A DNA stretch of 14,198 bases from Micavibrio aeruginosavorus (lineage in GTDB: Bacteria; Pseudomonadota; Alphaproteobacteria; Micavibrionales; Micavibrionaceae): positions 1-14,198 of the forward strand of contig QFOT01000046.1 in NCBI GenBank assembly GCA_003241285.1, in the 5' to 3' direction. Every line of letters starts with the position of its first letter. Position 1 is the stretch's first letter. A program made the translations under genes and the position numbers. Under the pieces are notes generated by a model. It was not told the origin of the DNA. It worked only from the letters and a program-made list of their open reading frames with translations, and made no database searches. This document shows, piece by piece, positions 1 to 5,655 of the stretch.

Positions 1-1
1 T

Positions 2-64
2 ATCAACTTTGGCTGGCCACAAGATCTAGTTGCAGCTCCTACGCTACAGAAGCCACAAGATTAA
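2..64 (+). CDS. Possible C-terminal fragment of an upstream gene
   Basis: Frame 2 is open from the window edge and stops with TAA at 62-64, giving about 20 residues that end in PTLQKPQD. Frame 1 is also open from the edge, to a TAA at 79-81, so the choice of frame is weak. I prefer frame 2 only because its residues look more protein-like. No function can be read. It may not be a gene at all. Confidence 0.25.
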   Translation: MNFGWPQDLVAAPTLQKPQD

Positions 65-129
65 AAATAGAGATCAAATAATTTTTTGCGGCATACACAA
101 GATGCATGATGAGTAAATGTAATCAATAT

Positions 130-158
130 TTGTAAATTTTTAGTATTCTGGTTTACAA
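130..158. promoter_or_regulatory. Inverted repeat upstream of the YciI-family gene, candidate operator
   Basis: TTGTAAA at 130-136 and TTTACAA at 152-158 are perfect 7-bp inverted arms. Their centres are 22 bp apart, about two helical turns, and the second arm ends 21 bp before the ATG. This spacing suits a dimeric helix-turn-helix regulator. No regulator gene adjoins it in the window. The role is inference. Confidence 0.35.
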
Positions 159-179
159 GCCCGAACAGGAATCCCAAAA

Positions 180-557
180 ATGCGCGTAATGATATTCGTC
201 AAAGCAACCGTCGATAGTGAAAAAGGCGTCGACGCCAAAGCACCCGAATTTCAAAAGCTGATGGCGGATATGGGCAAGTTCAATGACGAGCTGATCAAAG
301 CCGGGATTTTGAAAGACGGCGACGGATTGAAGCCTACCTCACATGGAAAGCGCGTTTTATTCAATGGCGAAAACCGTACCGTTAAAGACGGCCCCTTTTC
401 TACCGAAGATCCTAACGAACTTGTTGCGGGTTTCTGGATCTGGGATGTCAAGGACATGGATGAAGCCGTGGAGTGGGTAAAGCGTTGTCCCAACCCGATG
501 TTCGGCCCTTCTGAAATCGAAATCCGTCCATTTTATGAAATAGCCGATTTTCAATAG
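180..557 (+). CDS. YciI family (DGPF domain) protein
   Basis: This 125-residue cytoplasmic protein has the layout of the YCII/DGPF family: an N-terminal beta strand (RVMIFVKAT), the signature DGPF at residues 70-73, a GFWIWDV strand after it, a DEAVEWVKRCP helix, and a C-terminal strand ending in EIEIRPFYE. The family has a ferredoxin-like fold. Members are often linked to sigma factors or small-molecule chemistry, but most have no proven reaction. ATG 180 is chosen because ACAGGA lies about 9 nt upstream. An ATG at codon 4 is possible. The genes downstream (lipoprotein, SDR) run the same way after a 90-bp gap, so co-transcription is uncertain. The family call is firm; the substrate is unknown. 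Confidence 0.85.
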   Translation: MRVMIFVKATVDSEKGVDAKAPEFQKLMADMGKFNDELIKAGILKDGDGLKPTSHGKRVLFNGENRTVKDGPFSTEDPNELVAGFWIWDVKDMDEAVEWVKRCPNPMFGPSEIEIRPFYEIADFQ

Positions 558-647
558 CGTTTATCCTTTCGCGTGAATGGTAAAGGACTAGCGGAACAAT
601 TATCTCTCTCTACCGTTTGCTCCTGATATTCAAAACGGAGCATTATC

Positions 648-797
648 ATGAAAAAAGCTATCATATTGGCATCTGTCTTATTGTTGTCCGCCTGCGGCAA
701 TGACGAGATCACCAGAACCACAACGACCACGACTTCCGGCCCTCATGCCGAGCCGACGACAACGGTTCAAACCACCCATACCGAGATTGACGATTAA
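648..797 (+). CDS. Small lipoprotein, 49 residues
   Basis: An ATG at 648 preceded by an ACGGAG Shine-Dalgarno opens a 49-codon frame ending in TAA at 795-797. Residues 1-15 are a lipoprotein signal (MKKAIILASVLLLSA) and Cys16 follows a good lipobox (LLSAC), so the product should be a membrane-anchored lipoprotein of about 34 mature residues. The mature part is very Thr-rich: a run of six Thr follows ITR, and a second TTT lies at about residues 37-39. Such sequence looks disordered and linker-like. The SDR gene begins 25 nt later, so the two may share a transcript. The function is unknown. It lies partly inside a spurious upstream extension of the SDR frame. Confidence 0.75.
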   Translation: MKKAIILASVLLLSACGNDEITRTTTTTTSGPHAEPTTTVQTTHTEIDD

Positions 798-822
798 GTT
801 ATTGCCACCAGAAAGACCTCCC

Positions 823-1587
823 ATGTCCCGTTTTCAAAACAAAGTCGTCATCATCACCGGCGCAGGGTCTGGCATCGGCGAAGCCACCGCGCTCCGCTTT
901 TCAGCCGAGGGCGCGAGCGTCGTTCTTGTCGGGCGCACCAAGAAGAAACTCGACAAAGTTGCCGCGACGCTTGAGGGCGACAACGTCATGATCGCGCCAT
1001 GCGATATCTCCGACGAGAACGCGGTCAAGGATTTATTCCGCGCGGTGATAAAGGAATTCAAGCGCGTCGATGTTTTGATCAACGATGCGGGGATTTTCAA
1101 GGAAGGCAAGGTTCAGGACGTCAAAACCAAGGATTGGCGCGAACAAATGGCGACCAATGTCGACGGGTATTTCTTTATGACCCGCGCCGCCATGCCGTAT
1201 CTGATCAAGACAAAGGGCAATGTCGTCAACGTGTCGTCCGTTTCCGGGCTGGGCGCAGATTGGGGCAGCGTGCCGTATAACACCTCCAAGGGCGCGGTGA
1301 CGAATTTCACCAAGGCGGTCGCGCTCGACGCCGGAAAAGACGGCGTGCGCGTCAACGCGGTCTGCCCGAGCTTCACCCGCACGCCCTTGACCGAAGACAT
1401 GGAAGACGATCAGAAAATGATGGCGAAATTCAAGGAACGTATTGCGCTTGGCCGTCCTGCCGAGCCGGACGATATCGCCAAGGTGATCCTGTTCTTGGCC
1501 TCCGATGATGCGGGGTTCGTGACGGGCGTAGCCATGCCGGTCGATGGCGGGTTATCGGCCTCCAACGGCCAGCCAGCCCTTGGTTAA
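823..1587 (+). CDS. Short-chain dehydrogenase/reductase (SDR) family oxidoreductase
   Basis: This 254-residue classical SDR is cytoplasmic and NAD(P)-dependent. Visible motifs are TGAGSGIG at 12-19 (dinucleotide-binding Gly-rich loop), NDAG at 87-90 (a variant of NNAG), Asn112, Ser139, and the catalytic pair Tyr152 and Lys156 in YNTSK. It ends with the usual GFVTGVAMPVDGG segment. Arg38 after the second strand (VGRTK) hints at NADP preference. The frame is open upstream to 700, but the first 41 codons there overlap the lipoprotein gene and are Pro/Arg-rich, whereas ATG 823 gives the standard SDR N-terminus. The substrate cannot be told; closest in type are FabG or glucose-dehydrogenase-like SDRs. 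The stop codon falls within a 13-bp tandem repeat. Confidence 0.92.
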   Translation: MSRFQNKVVIITGAGSGIGEATALRFSAEGASVVLVGRTKKKLDKVAATLEGDNVMIAPCDISDENAVKDLFRAVIKEFKRVDVLINDAGIFKEGKVQDVKTKDWREQMATNVDGYFFMTRAAMPYLIKTKGNVVNVSSVSGLGADWGSVPYNTSKGAVTNFTKAVALDAGKDGVRVNAVCPSFTRTPLTEDMEDDQKMMAKFKERIALGRPAEPDDIAKVILFLASDDAGFVTGVAMPVDGGLSASNGQPALG

Positions 1588-1618
1588 TATTCTTGGTTAA
1601 TATCTTTGGTTAAGCTGT
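1580..1618. repeat. Three tandem 13-bp units across the SDR stop codon
   Basis: TTGGTTAA recurs at 1580, 1593 and 1606 at an exact 13-bp period. Units 1 and 2 are alike over 11 bp (TTGGTTAATAT), while unit 3 keeps the first 8 bp. The first unit carries the TAA of the SDR gene (1585-1587). It is best read as slippage-type tandem duplication at the gene end. Confidence 0.7.
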
Positions 1619-1627
1619 AAAGAACAA

Positions 1628-1665
1628 CCGTGACCACCCCAACAGGACAGTCAAAATGGTCACGG
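1628..1665. terminator. 9-bp inverted repeat, possible bidirectional terminator
   Basis: CCGTGACCA at 1628-1636 and TGGTCACGG at 1657-1665 pair perfectly around a 20-nt loop. T-rich but interrupted sequence follows on both strands (CCTTTCT to the right, TTGTTCTTT to the left). It lies between convergent genes, which fits a terminator. The long loop also allows a dimer-binding operator. Confidence 0.4.
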
Positions 1666-1760
1666 CCTTTCTATATGTCCCGAAAGACAAACAGATTCTG
1701 AGTGGGCAGTAATTTAAATCCATTTTCGCAAATTACGGCTTGCCTTGCCTCGCCTTTTCG

Positions 1761-1781
1761 CAAAAACCTTCCCCCCGGAAG
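1761..1781 (-). terminator. Short intrinsic terminator for luxR (leftward)
   Basis: Read on the minus strand, CTTCC, four G and GGAAG form a 5-bp hairpin followed by G and five T (complement of A 1762-1766). It lies about 60 bp past the luxR stop. The stem is short, so efficiency is doubtful. Confidence 0.45.
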
Positions 1782-1816
1782 TGCCTTAAGTAAACCACTG
1801 ATATACGATCGTCGTC

Positions 1817-1836
1817 ACCTGTATGAATTTACAGGT
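1817..1836. promoter_or_regulatory. lux box (LuxR-AHL binding site) downstream of luxR
   Basis: A perfect 20-bp dyad has ACCTGTA at 1817-1823, six spacer bases, and TACAGGT at 1830-1836. All 14 arm positions match the Vibrio fischeri lux box as I know it, and the 6-bp spacer is the same length. It starts 5 bp past the stop of a gene encoding an intact AHL-type LuxR protein. In tandem luxR-luxI loci the lux box of luxI sits exactly here, but no luxI follows. No convincing -10 lies at the usual distance on either strand. Site identity is strong; what it controls is unknown. Confidence 0.8.
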
Positions 1837-1841
1837 TCCCT

Positions 1842-2603
1842 TTAGAGCGAAATCTGCGGGTCGAGCAGTCCGAGGCGGATGGCCTTGAGAACAGCATAGG
1901 GGCGGTTATGGACTTCGAGTTTTTTGAACAGCGACTGGGTATGAAAGCGCACCGTGCCGATATTGATCGACAGGATCCCGCCTATTTCCTCGTCGGTTTT
2001 ACCCAGCGCCAGCCAGCGCAATATCTGCTGTTCGCGGCTGGATAAAGTGATATTGCGCACCGGGAGCGGCGCGTCTTTCAGCGCCAGCCGCTTGAAACAT
2101 TTGTAAAACTGGCGCGCATAGGCATCGAGCAAATCATGGTCGATATGGGCGGCATCTTTTTCCTCGGTGGTCGCCACCGCGATGCCTGATAATTTTGCCA
2201 GCGTATTGGCGGTCGGCGCGCAAATCCCGTTGCGAATTCCGGCCTCCGCCGCCTCGCTCAAACATAATTTCTGTTTCGCCGTCAGCCCGCCCAGTTTTTC
2301 TTCCAGCGTGTCCCAGGCAAAGACATCGCTGGTCTGCGCGACATAGGCATGGACGGGATCGATCTCGCGATACCCGCTCGCCATGTAATAATCGTGCCAT
2401 TCCATCGGGTAATTCTGCAATACGCCGTGCTGGCTGTATTCAGGGCCGAGATCGATATCGCGGACGATGGAAAAAATCACCCGGTCATAGCCGTAATTTA
2501 AAAGCGTCGATTGCAAAATACCGAACAGTTCGTCCTGCGTGGCGGCGCGCTTCGTGCTGTCTATGAAATCCTCGAAGGTGAAAGCATGGGCAAAGCGCGT
2601 CAT
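1842..2603 (-). CDS. LuxR-family AHL-responsive transcriptional regulator
   Basis: This 253-residue protein has an N-terminal autoinducer-binding domain (about 15-165) and a C-terminal GerE/LuxR helix-turn-helix (about 185-250). All nine residues that are near-invariant in AHL receptors are present: Trp69, Tyr73, Asp82, Pro83, Trp97 and Gly126 in the ligand domain, and Glu191, Leu195 and Gly201 in the DNA-binding domain. The spacing matches TraR, within one residue between Trp97 and Gly126. It should therefore bind an acyl-homoserine lactone and then DNA. No luxI synthase lies in the window, so it is a solo (orphan) receptor as far as can be seen. Its neighbours point head-on at the SDR gene. 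The start lacks a clear Shine-Dalgarno, but TATTAT sits 7 nt before the ATG, which suggests a leaderless transcript. Confidence 0.93.
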   Translation of the reverse strand: MTRFAHAFTFEDFIDSTKRAATQDELFGILQSTLLNYGYDRVIFSIVRDIDLGPEYSQHGVLQNYPMEWHDYYMASGYREIDPVHAYVAQTSDVFAWDTLEEKLGGLTAKQKLCLSEAAEAGIRNGICAPTANTLAKLSGIAVATTEEKDAAHIDHDLLDAYARQFYKCFKRLALKDAPLPVRNITLSSREQQILRWLALGKTDEEIGGILSINIGTVRFHTQSLFKKLEVHNRPYAVLKAIRLGLLDPQISL

Positions 2604-2610
2604 GTCTTTT

Positions 2611-2616
2611 ATAATA
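2611..2616 (-). promoter_or_regulatory. Candidate luxR -10 element
   Basis: On the minus strand TATTAT is followed by 7 nt and the luxR ATG, so transcription would begin at or next to the start codon. The sequence 17 bp further upstream (TCGCAG) is a poor -35, which could mean that activation is needed. No clear lux box lies on this side. Confidence 0.35.
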
Positions 2617-2656
2617 ACCGAGCCGCTACCCTACTGCGAGCGGTTTTGTAGAACGT

Positions 2657-2689
2657 AAAAAAATCCCCTTCGCGAGGAAGGGGATTTTT
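2657..2689. terminator. Strong bidirectional intrinsic terminator
   Basis: AAATCCCCTTC (2661-2671) pairs with GAAGGGGATTT (2677-2687) around a 5-nt loop. It is flanked by A 2657-2663 and T 2685-2689, giving a T run on both strands. On the minus strand it ends the transcript of the small secreted-protein gene whose stop is at 2735. Confidence 0.88.
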
Positions 2690-2734
2690 AAATTCAGAAA
2701 TAACTTTCTTACAAAAAATCTCGTCAGGAAATTC

Positions 2735-3049
2735 TTAGTAAGAAACGCCCGCGCCCGCTGTACGGCCTGTTGTCGTGCGGAAAGCTTTTTTCGGCTCGGA
2801 TGGTTTCTTTGGCTCGATAGCCTGGATGCCTTGCTCGGAAGATGGAGCTTCTGCGCCGGCTGCCGGGCTGTAATCGTTCATATTCTTGATTTTTTCTTCC
2901 TTGGAAGATGTCATTGTATCGGCTGTCGCAACGCCGTTTGTCGCGCCGGCGCCAGCAGTGCGGCCCGTAACAGCGGAGGCTGGTCCAGCTGCAACCAGAA
3001 TGGATAAAGTTGCCAGTGCGGCCAATGTCAAAGATTTAACAGCTGTCAT
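2735..3049 (-). CDS. Small secreted protein with terminal TGRTAGAG repeats
   Basis: The 104-residue product begins with a Sec signal peptide: a Lys at position 5, a hydrophobic core, and ASA at 24-26 with predicted cleavage before Val27. The mature chain of about 78 residues opens with TGRTAGAG (28-35) and closes with TGRTAGAGVSY (94-104). Between these lies a charged, Lys/Glu/Pro-rich stretch that is probably disordered. An AAAGGG Shine-Dalgarno about 7 nt before the ATG supports the start. The gene stands alone between a terminator and a divergent promoter region. I do not recognise the family. The shared ends could be a binding or self-assembly motif, which is inference. Export to periplasm or outside is well supported. 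Confidence 0.8.
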   Translation of the reverse strand: MTAVKSLTLAALATLSILVAAGPASAVTGRTAGAGATNGVATADTMTSSKEEKIKNMNDYSPAAGAEAPSSEQGIQAIEPKKPSEPKKAFRTTTGRTAGAGVSY

Positions 3050-3173
3050 AAAAATGCCCTTTCAGCTCAATTTTTCTAATGCAAAGAGTTCTATCATAGA
3101 GTCTTACGGAAAGCAAACTTTTGATTAAAAACTTGCCCCGGTTATTAAAACAGCTGATTAAAGGCGGTTAATT

Positions 3174-3200
3174 TTGACAGCGGCAAAGAACTTCTTTAAA
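3174..3200 (+). promoter_or_regulatory. Promoter of the first H-x-D paralogue
   Basis: TTGACA at 3174-3179 and a TTTAAA -10-like element at 3195-3200 lie 9 nt before the ATG at 3210. The block resembles the one before the paralogue at 8470 almost base for base, with TTGACAGC at one end, TTCT then TAAA at the other, and 9 nt to ATG in both. This argues that TTG 3174 is a -35 element and not a start codon. Confidence 0.5.
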
Positions 3201-3209
3201 CGAAGCGCC

Positions 3210-3944
3210 ATGTTGAGTACCGGTCCCCTGCCTTTTCCCCCTTCCTCCCCGTCTTCGTCATCTGTGCCGATGAAACCCGCCCATGAAATTATCGGCGGAT
3301 TGAAAGAGGCGAAAACCTTGCGCGATATTTACCGCCTGCCGATGCCCGTATCCTCGCCGCTCGTGTGCCGCAATGAAGCGATCAATAATTTTCAGACCGA
3401 CGCCAATAACGGCGTTTTGTCCCTGACCATAAATACGGACGAACGCGGCGAAGAGCTATGGCCGAAGCAGGCCATCGATCCGGATTTACGCGAAGTGATG
3501 GAAGCCGTCGGCGATCTCGACGCGATCAGCGGTTTCGACGACGCCAGGAAGAGAATCCAGTTCGAATTCCGCAGCCCCTATACCAAAATCATGAGTCCCG
3601 TCATCTGCGCGCCCCATGTCGACGGCGCGACCATGCCGCGCCTGCGTCTTTATTTCTATGCCTCTTCCAGCCCGACCTATGTCGTGTCGCACGATAATAC
3701 GCTCGCTTTGTTTAATCTTTACGCGCCGCGCGTTCTCGACACGGAATTCGCCGACCCGAAATTCTACCGGGAATTTTCAGATGCGCGGGAGAATTTGAGA
3801 GAGAAATTCTCACGCGCCGCAACGCCGATCCGCGTACAGGAATTAAGCGTTATGTCCGGCGCTACTATTCATTTCATGCCGGGGAACACCGATCCAACGC
3901 GCCGCTTCATGCGCGCCCGTATTTTTGACCCGTCTTCTAAATAG
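3210..3944 (+). CDS. Uncharacterised protein with 2OG/Fe(II)-oxygenase-like HxD...H...R pattern (paralogue 1)
   Basis: This 244-residue soluble protein is clearly paralogous to the 8470-9090 product. An ungapped block of 32 residues aligns (APHVDG to VSHDNTL here, RMHPDY to VSHEDTL there), as does the N-terminal T-x-x-D-(I/V)-Y-x-x-P-(M/L)-P segment and the C-terminal GAT-(I/L)-H-x-x-P-G block. Kept in both are His136 and Asp138 (H-x-D), His161, His221 and Arg231, the last 10 residues after His221. This is the spacing of metal and 2-oxoglutarate ligands in Fe(II) oxygenases; the assignment is inference. ATG 3210 is chosen because its promoter spacing equals that of the paralogue. TTG 3174, with AAGGCGG upstream, and ATG 3270 are alternatives. 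Residues 5-22 are a Pro/Ser-rich extension absent from the paralogue. Confidence 0.8.
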   Translation: MLSTGPLPFPPSSPSSSSVPMKPAHEIIGGLKEAKTLRDIYRLPMPVSSPLVCRNEAINNFQTDANNGVLSLTINTDERGEELWPKQAIDPDLREVMEAVGDLDAISGFDDARKRIQFEFRSPYTKIMSPVICAPHVDGATMPRLRLYFYASSSPTYVVSHDNTLALFNLYAPRVLDTEFADPKFYREFSDARENLREKFSRAATPIRVQELSVMSGATIHFMPGNTDPTRRFMRARIFDPSSK

Positions 3945-3991
3945 CCGCAATGATAGTTGCCATGCGGCTTTGGATCATGTCTTATAGGCTC

Positions 3992-4384
3992 ATGAAGAAA
4001 TATATCGCGCTAATTTCACTGCTGGCCCTACTGATCTCCGCACCTGTACTGGCGCAGGGAACGAAGAAAAAAGAATATGACGAAGTGCCGCCGCCTGAAT
4101 GGACCAAGACCATCAAGGCCGAGGTCGTCGCCAAATATGCCTGCAAGCTGACGAACGCCAAGGGTGAAACTTTCGATATCGCCCGCGAAGGAACCGATAT
4201 AGGCGACGGGCTGATTGCCACGCGCCGCCGCTACCGCTGCTGGGTGACGGATAAAAAAGGCGTCCGCTGCCGCTACAACCGCGCCGAGGCCTTATCGGCC
4301 TGTATGCCGATCGACCGTGAAAAATTCGAAGACGAGCTGGAAGAAGCTGTCGCAAAGAAAGCCAACGAACCGAAGAATAAATAA
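3992..4384 (+). CDS. Periplasmic protein with four cysteines, unknown function
   Basis: From ATG 3992 the product has 130 residues. Residues 1-21 form a Sec signal peptide (MKKYIALISLLALLISAPVLA) with cleavage likely before Gln22. The frame is open upstream to 3950, but the added 14 residues would bury the signal peptide. The mature chain has four Cys (51, 83, 93, 104), enough for two disulfides in the periplasm, a basic RRRYRCW stretch at 78-84, and a Glu/Lys-rich C-terminal helix (about 108-130). It starts 47 nt after the preceding gene in the same direction and is closed by a strong terminator, so the two may form one unit. I do not recognise the family. Confidence 0.75.
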   Translation: MKKYIALISLLALLISAPVLAQGTKKKEYDEVPPPEWTKTIKAEVVAKYACKLTNAKGETFDIAREGTDIGDGLIATRRRYRCWVTDKKGVRCRYNRAEALSACMPIDREKFEDELEEAVAKKANEPKNK

Positions 4385-4394
4385 GAAGCGGAAA

Positions 4395-4426
4395 TAAAAA
4401 ACCCCGGAGGATCCGGGGTTTTTTTA
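4395..4426. terminator. Strong bidirectional intrinsic terminator
   Basis: ACCCCGGA (4401-4408) pairs with TCCGGGGT (4412-4419) around a 3-nt loop, with an A run before and seven T after (4419-4425). It serves both the gene ending at 4384 and the convergent gene ending at 4436. Confidence 0.9.
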
Positions 4427-4435
4427 ATATTATGA

Positions 4436-4885
4436 TTACATTCCGCCGCCTGCTGAACCGCCGGCGCTTCCGGATGCTCCGGCTGATCCGCCTACGGAAC
4501 CACCTGCACCGCCGCTAGACGAGCCGGACGTACTGCCGGAAAGGCTGCCGCCCGCACTTGGGGAAGTCGCCCCTCCAACCGATGATCCGGTTACGCTGCT
4601 GCCGGTCGAACCCGATGTCCCGACACTGCTTCCCGCTGTGCCGGAAACACCGCCTTGCGTACCGCCGTTATAAGTGCCGCCTGAAGCTGGCGCTGTTGTG
4701 CTAACCGATGTATCGGCGCCAATCGTGCCGGAGCTTGGACTTCCAGCCGTTCCGACAGCTCTTGAATCAATCGCTACCCCCCGGCGCTCTCCTACTTGCG
4801 CGGAAGCATCCTGCGCCGCCATTGTCACGGCGAATAAAATGGCGCCTCCGGCCAGTAAATTTCTAAAAGTTGCATATTTAGTCAT
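4436..4885 (-). CDS. Gly/Ser-rich secreted low-complexity protein
   Basis: From ATG 4885 the product is 149 residues. An AAGGA Shine-Dalgarno about 7 nt upstream fixes this start; the in-frame TTG at 4900 lies within that site and is rejected. Residues 1-29 are a signal peptide ending in ASA, with Gln30 as the likely first mature residue. From about residue 45 onward the sequence is almost only Gly, Ser, Thr and Ala, with irregular GSS, GGS and SGS units and no charged residue. This composition suggests a flexible exported or surface protein. I recognise no family. The low-complexity DNA is prone to slippage, so length may vary among strains. Confidence 0.75.
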   Translation of the reverse strand: MTKYATFRNLLAGGAILFAVTMAAQDASAQVGERRGVAIDSRAVGTAGSPSSGTIGADTSVSTTAPASGGTYNGGTQGGVSGTAGSSVGTSGSTGSSVTGSSVGGATSPSAGGSLSGSTSGSSSGGAGGSVGGSAGASGSAGGSAGGGM

Positions 4886-5011
4886 TATAATTCCTTTCAA
4901 TTGGAGTGCTTTGCCAACGAAGGTCAGGCTGAACGGTTCCTGAATTTTTTAATATTGTCTTTAATCCCTTGAGAAGCATATTATGTCCACCACAACAAAA
5001 AAGAGATTTCC

Positions 5012-5152
5012 ATGAAGTATTACCTGCCGCTATTCGCAACCCTTCTTCTTGCCGCCTGCGCCGGTGATCCGCCGCCGCCCAGAGGCGAGGAATTCGAACT
5101 TCGCGCAGCAACGCCCGGCGTTGTCGACCATAACGTCATTCCAAAGAAATAA
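5012..5152 (+). CDS. Small lipoprotein, 46 residues
   Basis: ATG 5012, behind an AAGAGA site, opens a 46-codon frame with TAA at 5150-5152. The signal MKYYLPLFATLLLAA is followed by Cys16 in a standard lipobox (LLAAC). The mature 31 residues begin AGDPPPPRGEE and end in VIPKK, short and Pro-rich. The GNAT gene begins only 3 nt after its stop, so the two are almost surely co-transcribed and perhaps translationally coupled. Size, Cys position and design resemble the lipoprotein at 648-797, but the mature parts are not alike. It could be an entericidin-like or structural micro-lipoprotein; the function is unknown. Confidence 0.75.
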   Translation: MKYYLPLFATLLLAACAGDPPPPRGEEFELRAATPGVVDHNVIPKK

Positions 5153-5155
5153 ATC

Positions 5156-5650
5156 ATGAACGGCTTTGCGCGTATTCAATCTGTCACCCCCGGCAATGCG
5201 GATTATCTTTCCCGCAATATGGGGAATTACGCCGTCGAACAGGGCCTGCCGGATTTAAGCGCGTTTCATAAACATTTTGAAATCGCGTCGCGCGACGTTC
5301 CAAATCTTGTTTCACAGGATAAACCTCCAGCGCCGCTCGAGCCGCGGGTTATTTATGCGCAGGCTACATTGACAGGCCGCGAGGGATTTTCCGCGCTTAT
5401 TACTAATCTGTATGTCGAACCCGAGCATCGTCGCAAAGGCCATGGCCGCGACATGATGGAACTGATCGATGTTTTTGCAAAGCAAAGCCGCCTTCATCGC
5501 ATTCTCGCCCCGACCGGGACATGGGAATGTTCGGATCTATACGAGCATTGCGGCTACCGCCAGGAAGGCGATGCTATTAAAGCAGGCTTCAGCAAAGCCG
5601 ATGGCACGCCTCACGAATATCGTTTTTATCGCAAGGACTTTACTGTTTAG
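5156..5650 (+). CDS. GNAT-family N-acetyltransferase
   Basis: This 164-residue cytoplasmic protein should transfer an acetyl group from acetyl-CoA to an unknown amine. The acetyl-CoA-binding motif A is clear: the beta-strand LITNLYVEP (81-89), then RRKGHG (92-97), matching R/Q-x-x-G-x-G/A, and the following helix. Motif B-like LYEHCGYR is at 128-135, the usual end of the fold. The N-terminal 60 residues are less typical. It lies 3 nt after the micro-lipoprotein gene and 5 nt before the DUF2784 gene, in one operon. There is no good Shine-Dalgarno, which fits translational coupling. It is not a LuxI-type synthase, which lacks this motif. Confidence 0.88.
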   Translation: MNGFARIQSVTPGNADYLSRNMGNYAVEQGLPDLSAFHKHFEIASRDVPNLVSQDKPPAPLEPRVIYAQATLTGREGFSALITNLYVEPEHRRKGHGRDMMELIDVFAKQSRLHRILAPTGTWECSDLYEHCGYRQEGDAIKAGFSKADGTPHEYRFYRKDFTV

Positions 5651-5655
5651 AACTC

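Larger units (their letters stand above)
1610..1841. other. Convergent intergenic region without a convincing gene
   Basis: About 250 bp lie between the SDR and luxR 3' ends. They hold the tandem repeat, a long-loop inverted repeat, a short terminator-like hairpin and the lux box (listed separately). A 37-codon frame on the minus strand (1610-1723) has a hydrophobic C-terminal half but no ribosome binding site, and I do not call it a gene. Confidence 0.5.

Noticed and set aside
16..103. Three copies of CACAAGAT (18-25, 54-61, 96-103)
   Set aside because: Spacing is irregular (36 and 42 bp) and the copies are short, so chance or a coding repeat is as likely as a regulatory array.
700..822. 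Upstream extension of the SDR reading frame
   Set aside because: It overlaps the lipoprotein gene in another frame, is Pro/Arg-rich, and the SDR fold starts normally at 823.
1610..1723. 37-codon minus-strand frame behind the lux box, with YRK and LGW that recall LuxI
   Set aside because: The Arg-to-Trp spacing does not match LuxI, there is no ribosome site, and a hairpin lies between it and the lux box. Too short to be a synthase remnant on this evidence.
3174..3209. TTG 3174 as start codon of the first paralogue, with AAGGCGG upstream
   Set aside because: The TTGACA here matches the -35 of the second paralogue, and ATG 3210 has the same distance. It stays a possible alternative.
4886..4900. 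TTG start for the Gly/Ser-rich protein
   Set aside because: This TTG lies inside the ribosome binding site of the better ATG at 4885.
5156..5650. GNAT gene as a possible AHL synthase partner of luxR
   Set aside because: It has the acetyl-CoA motif RRKGHG of ordinary GNAT enzymes and none of the LuxI signature residues.
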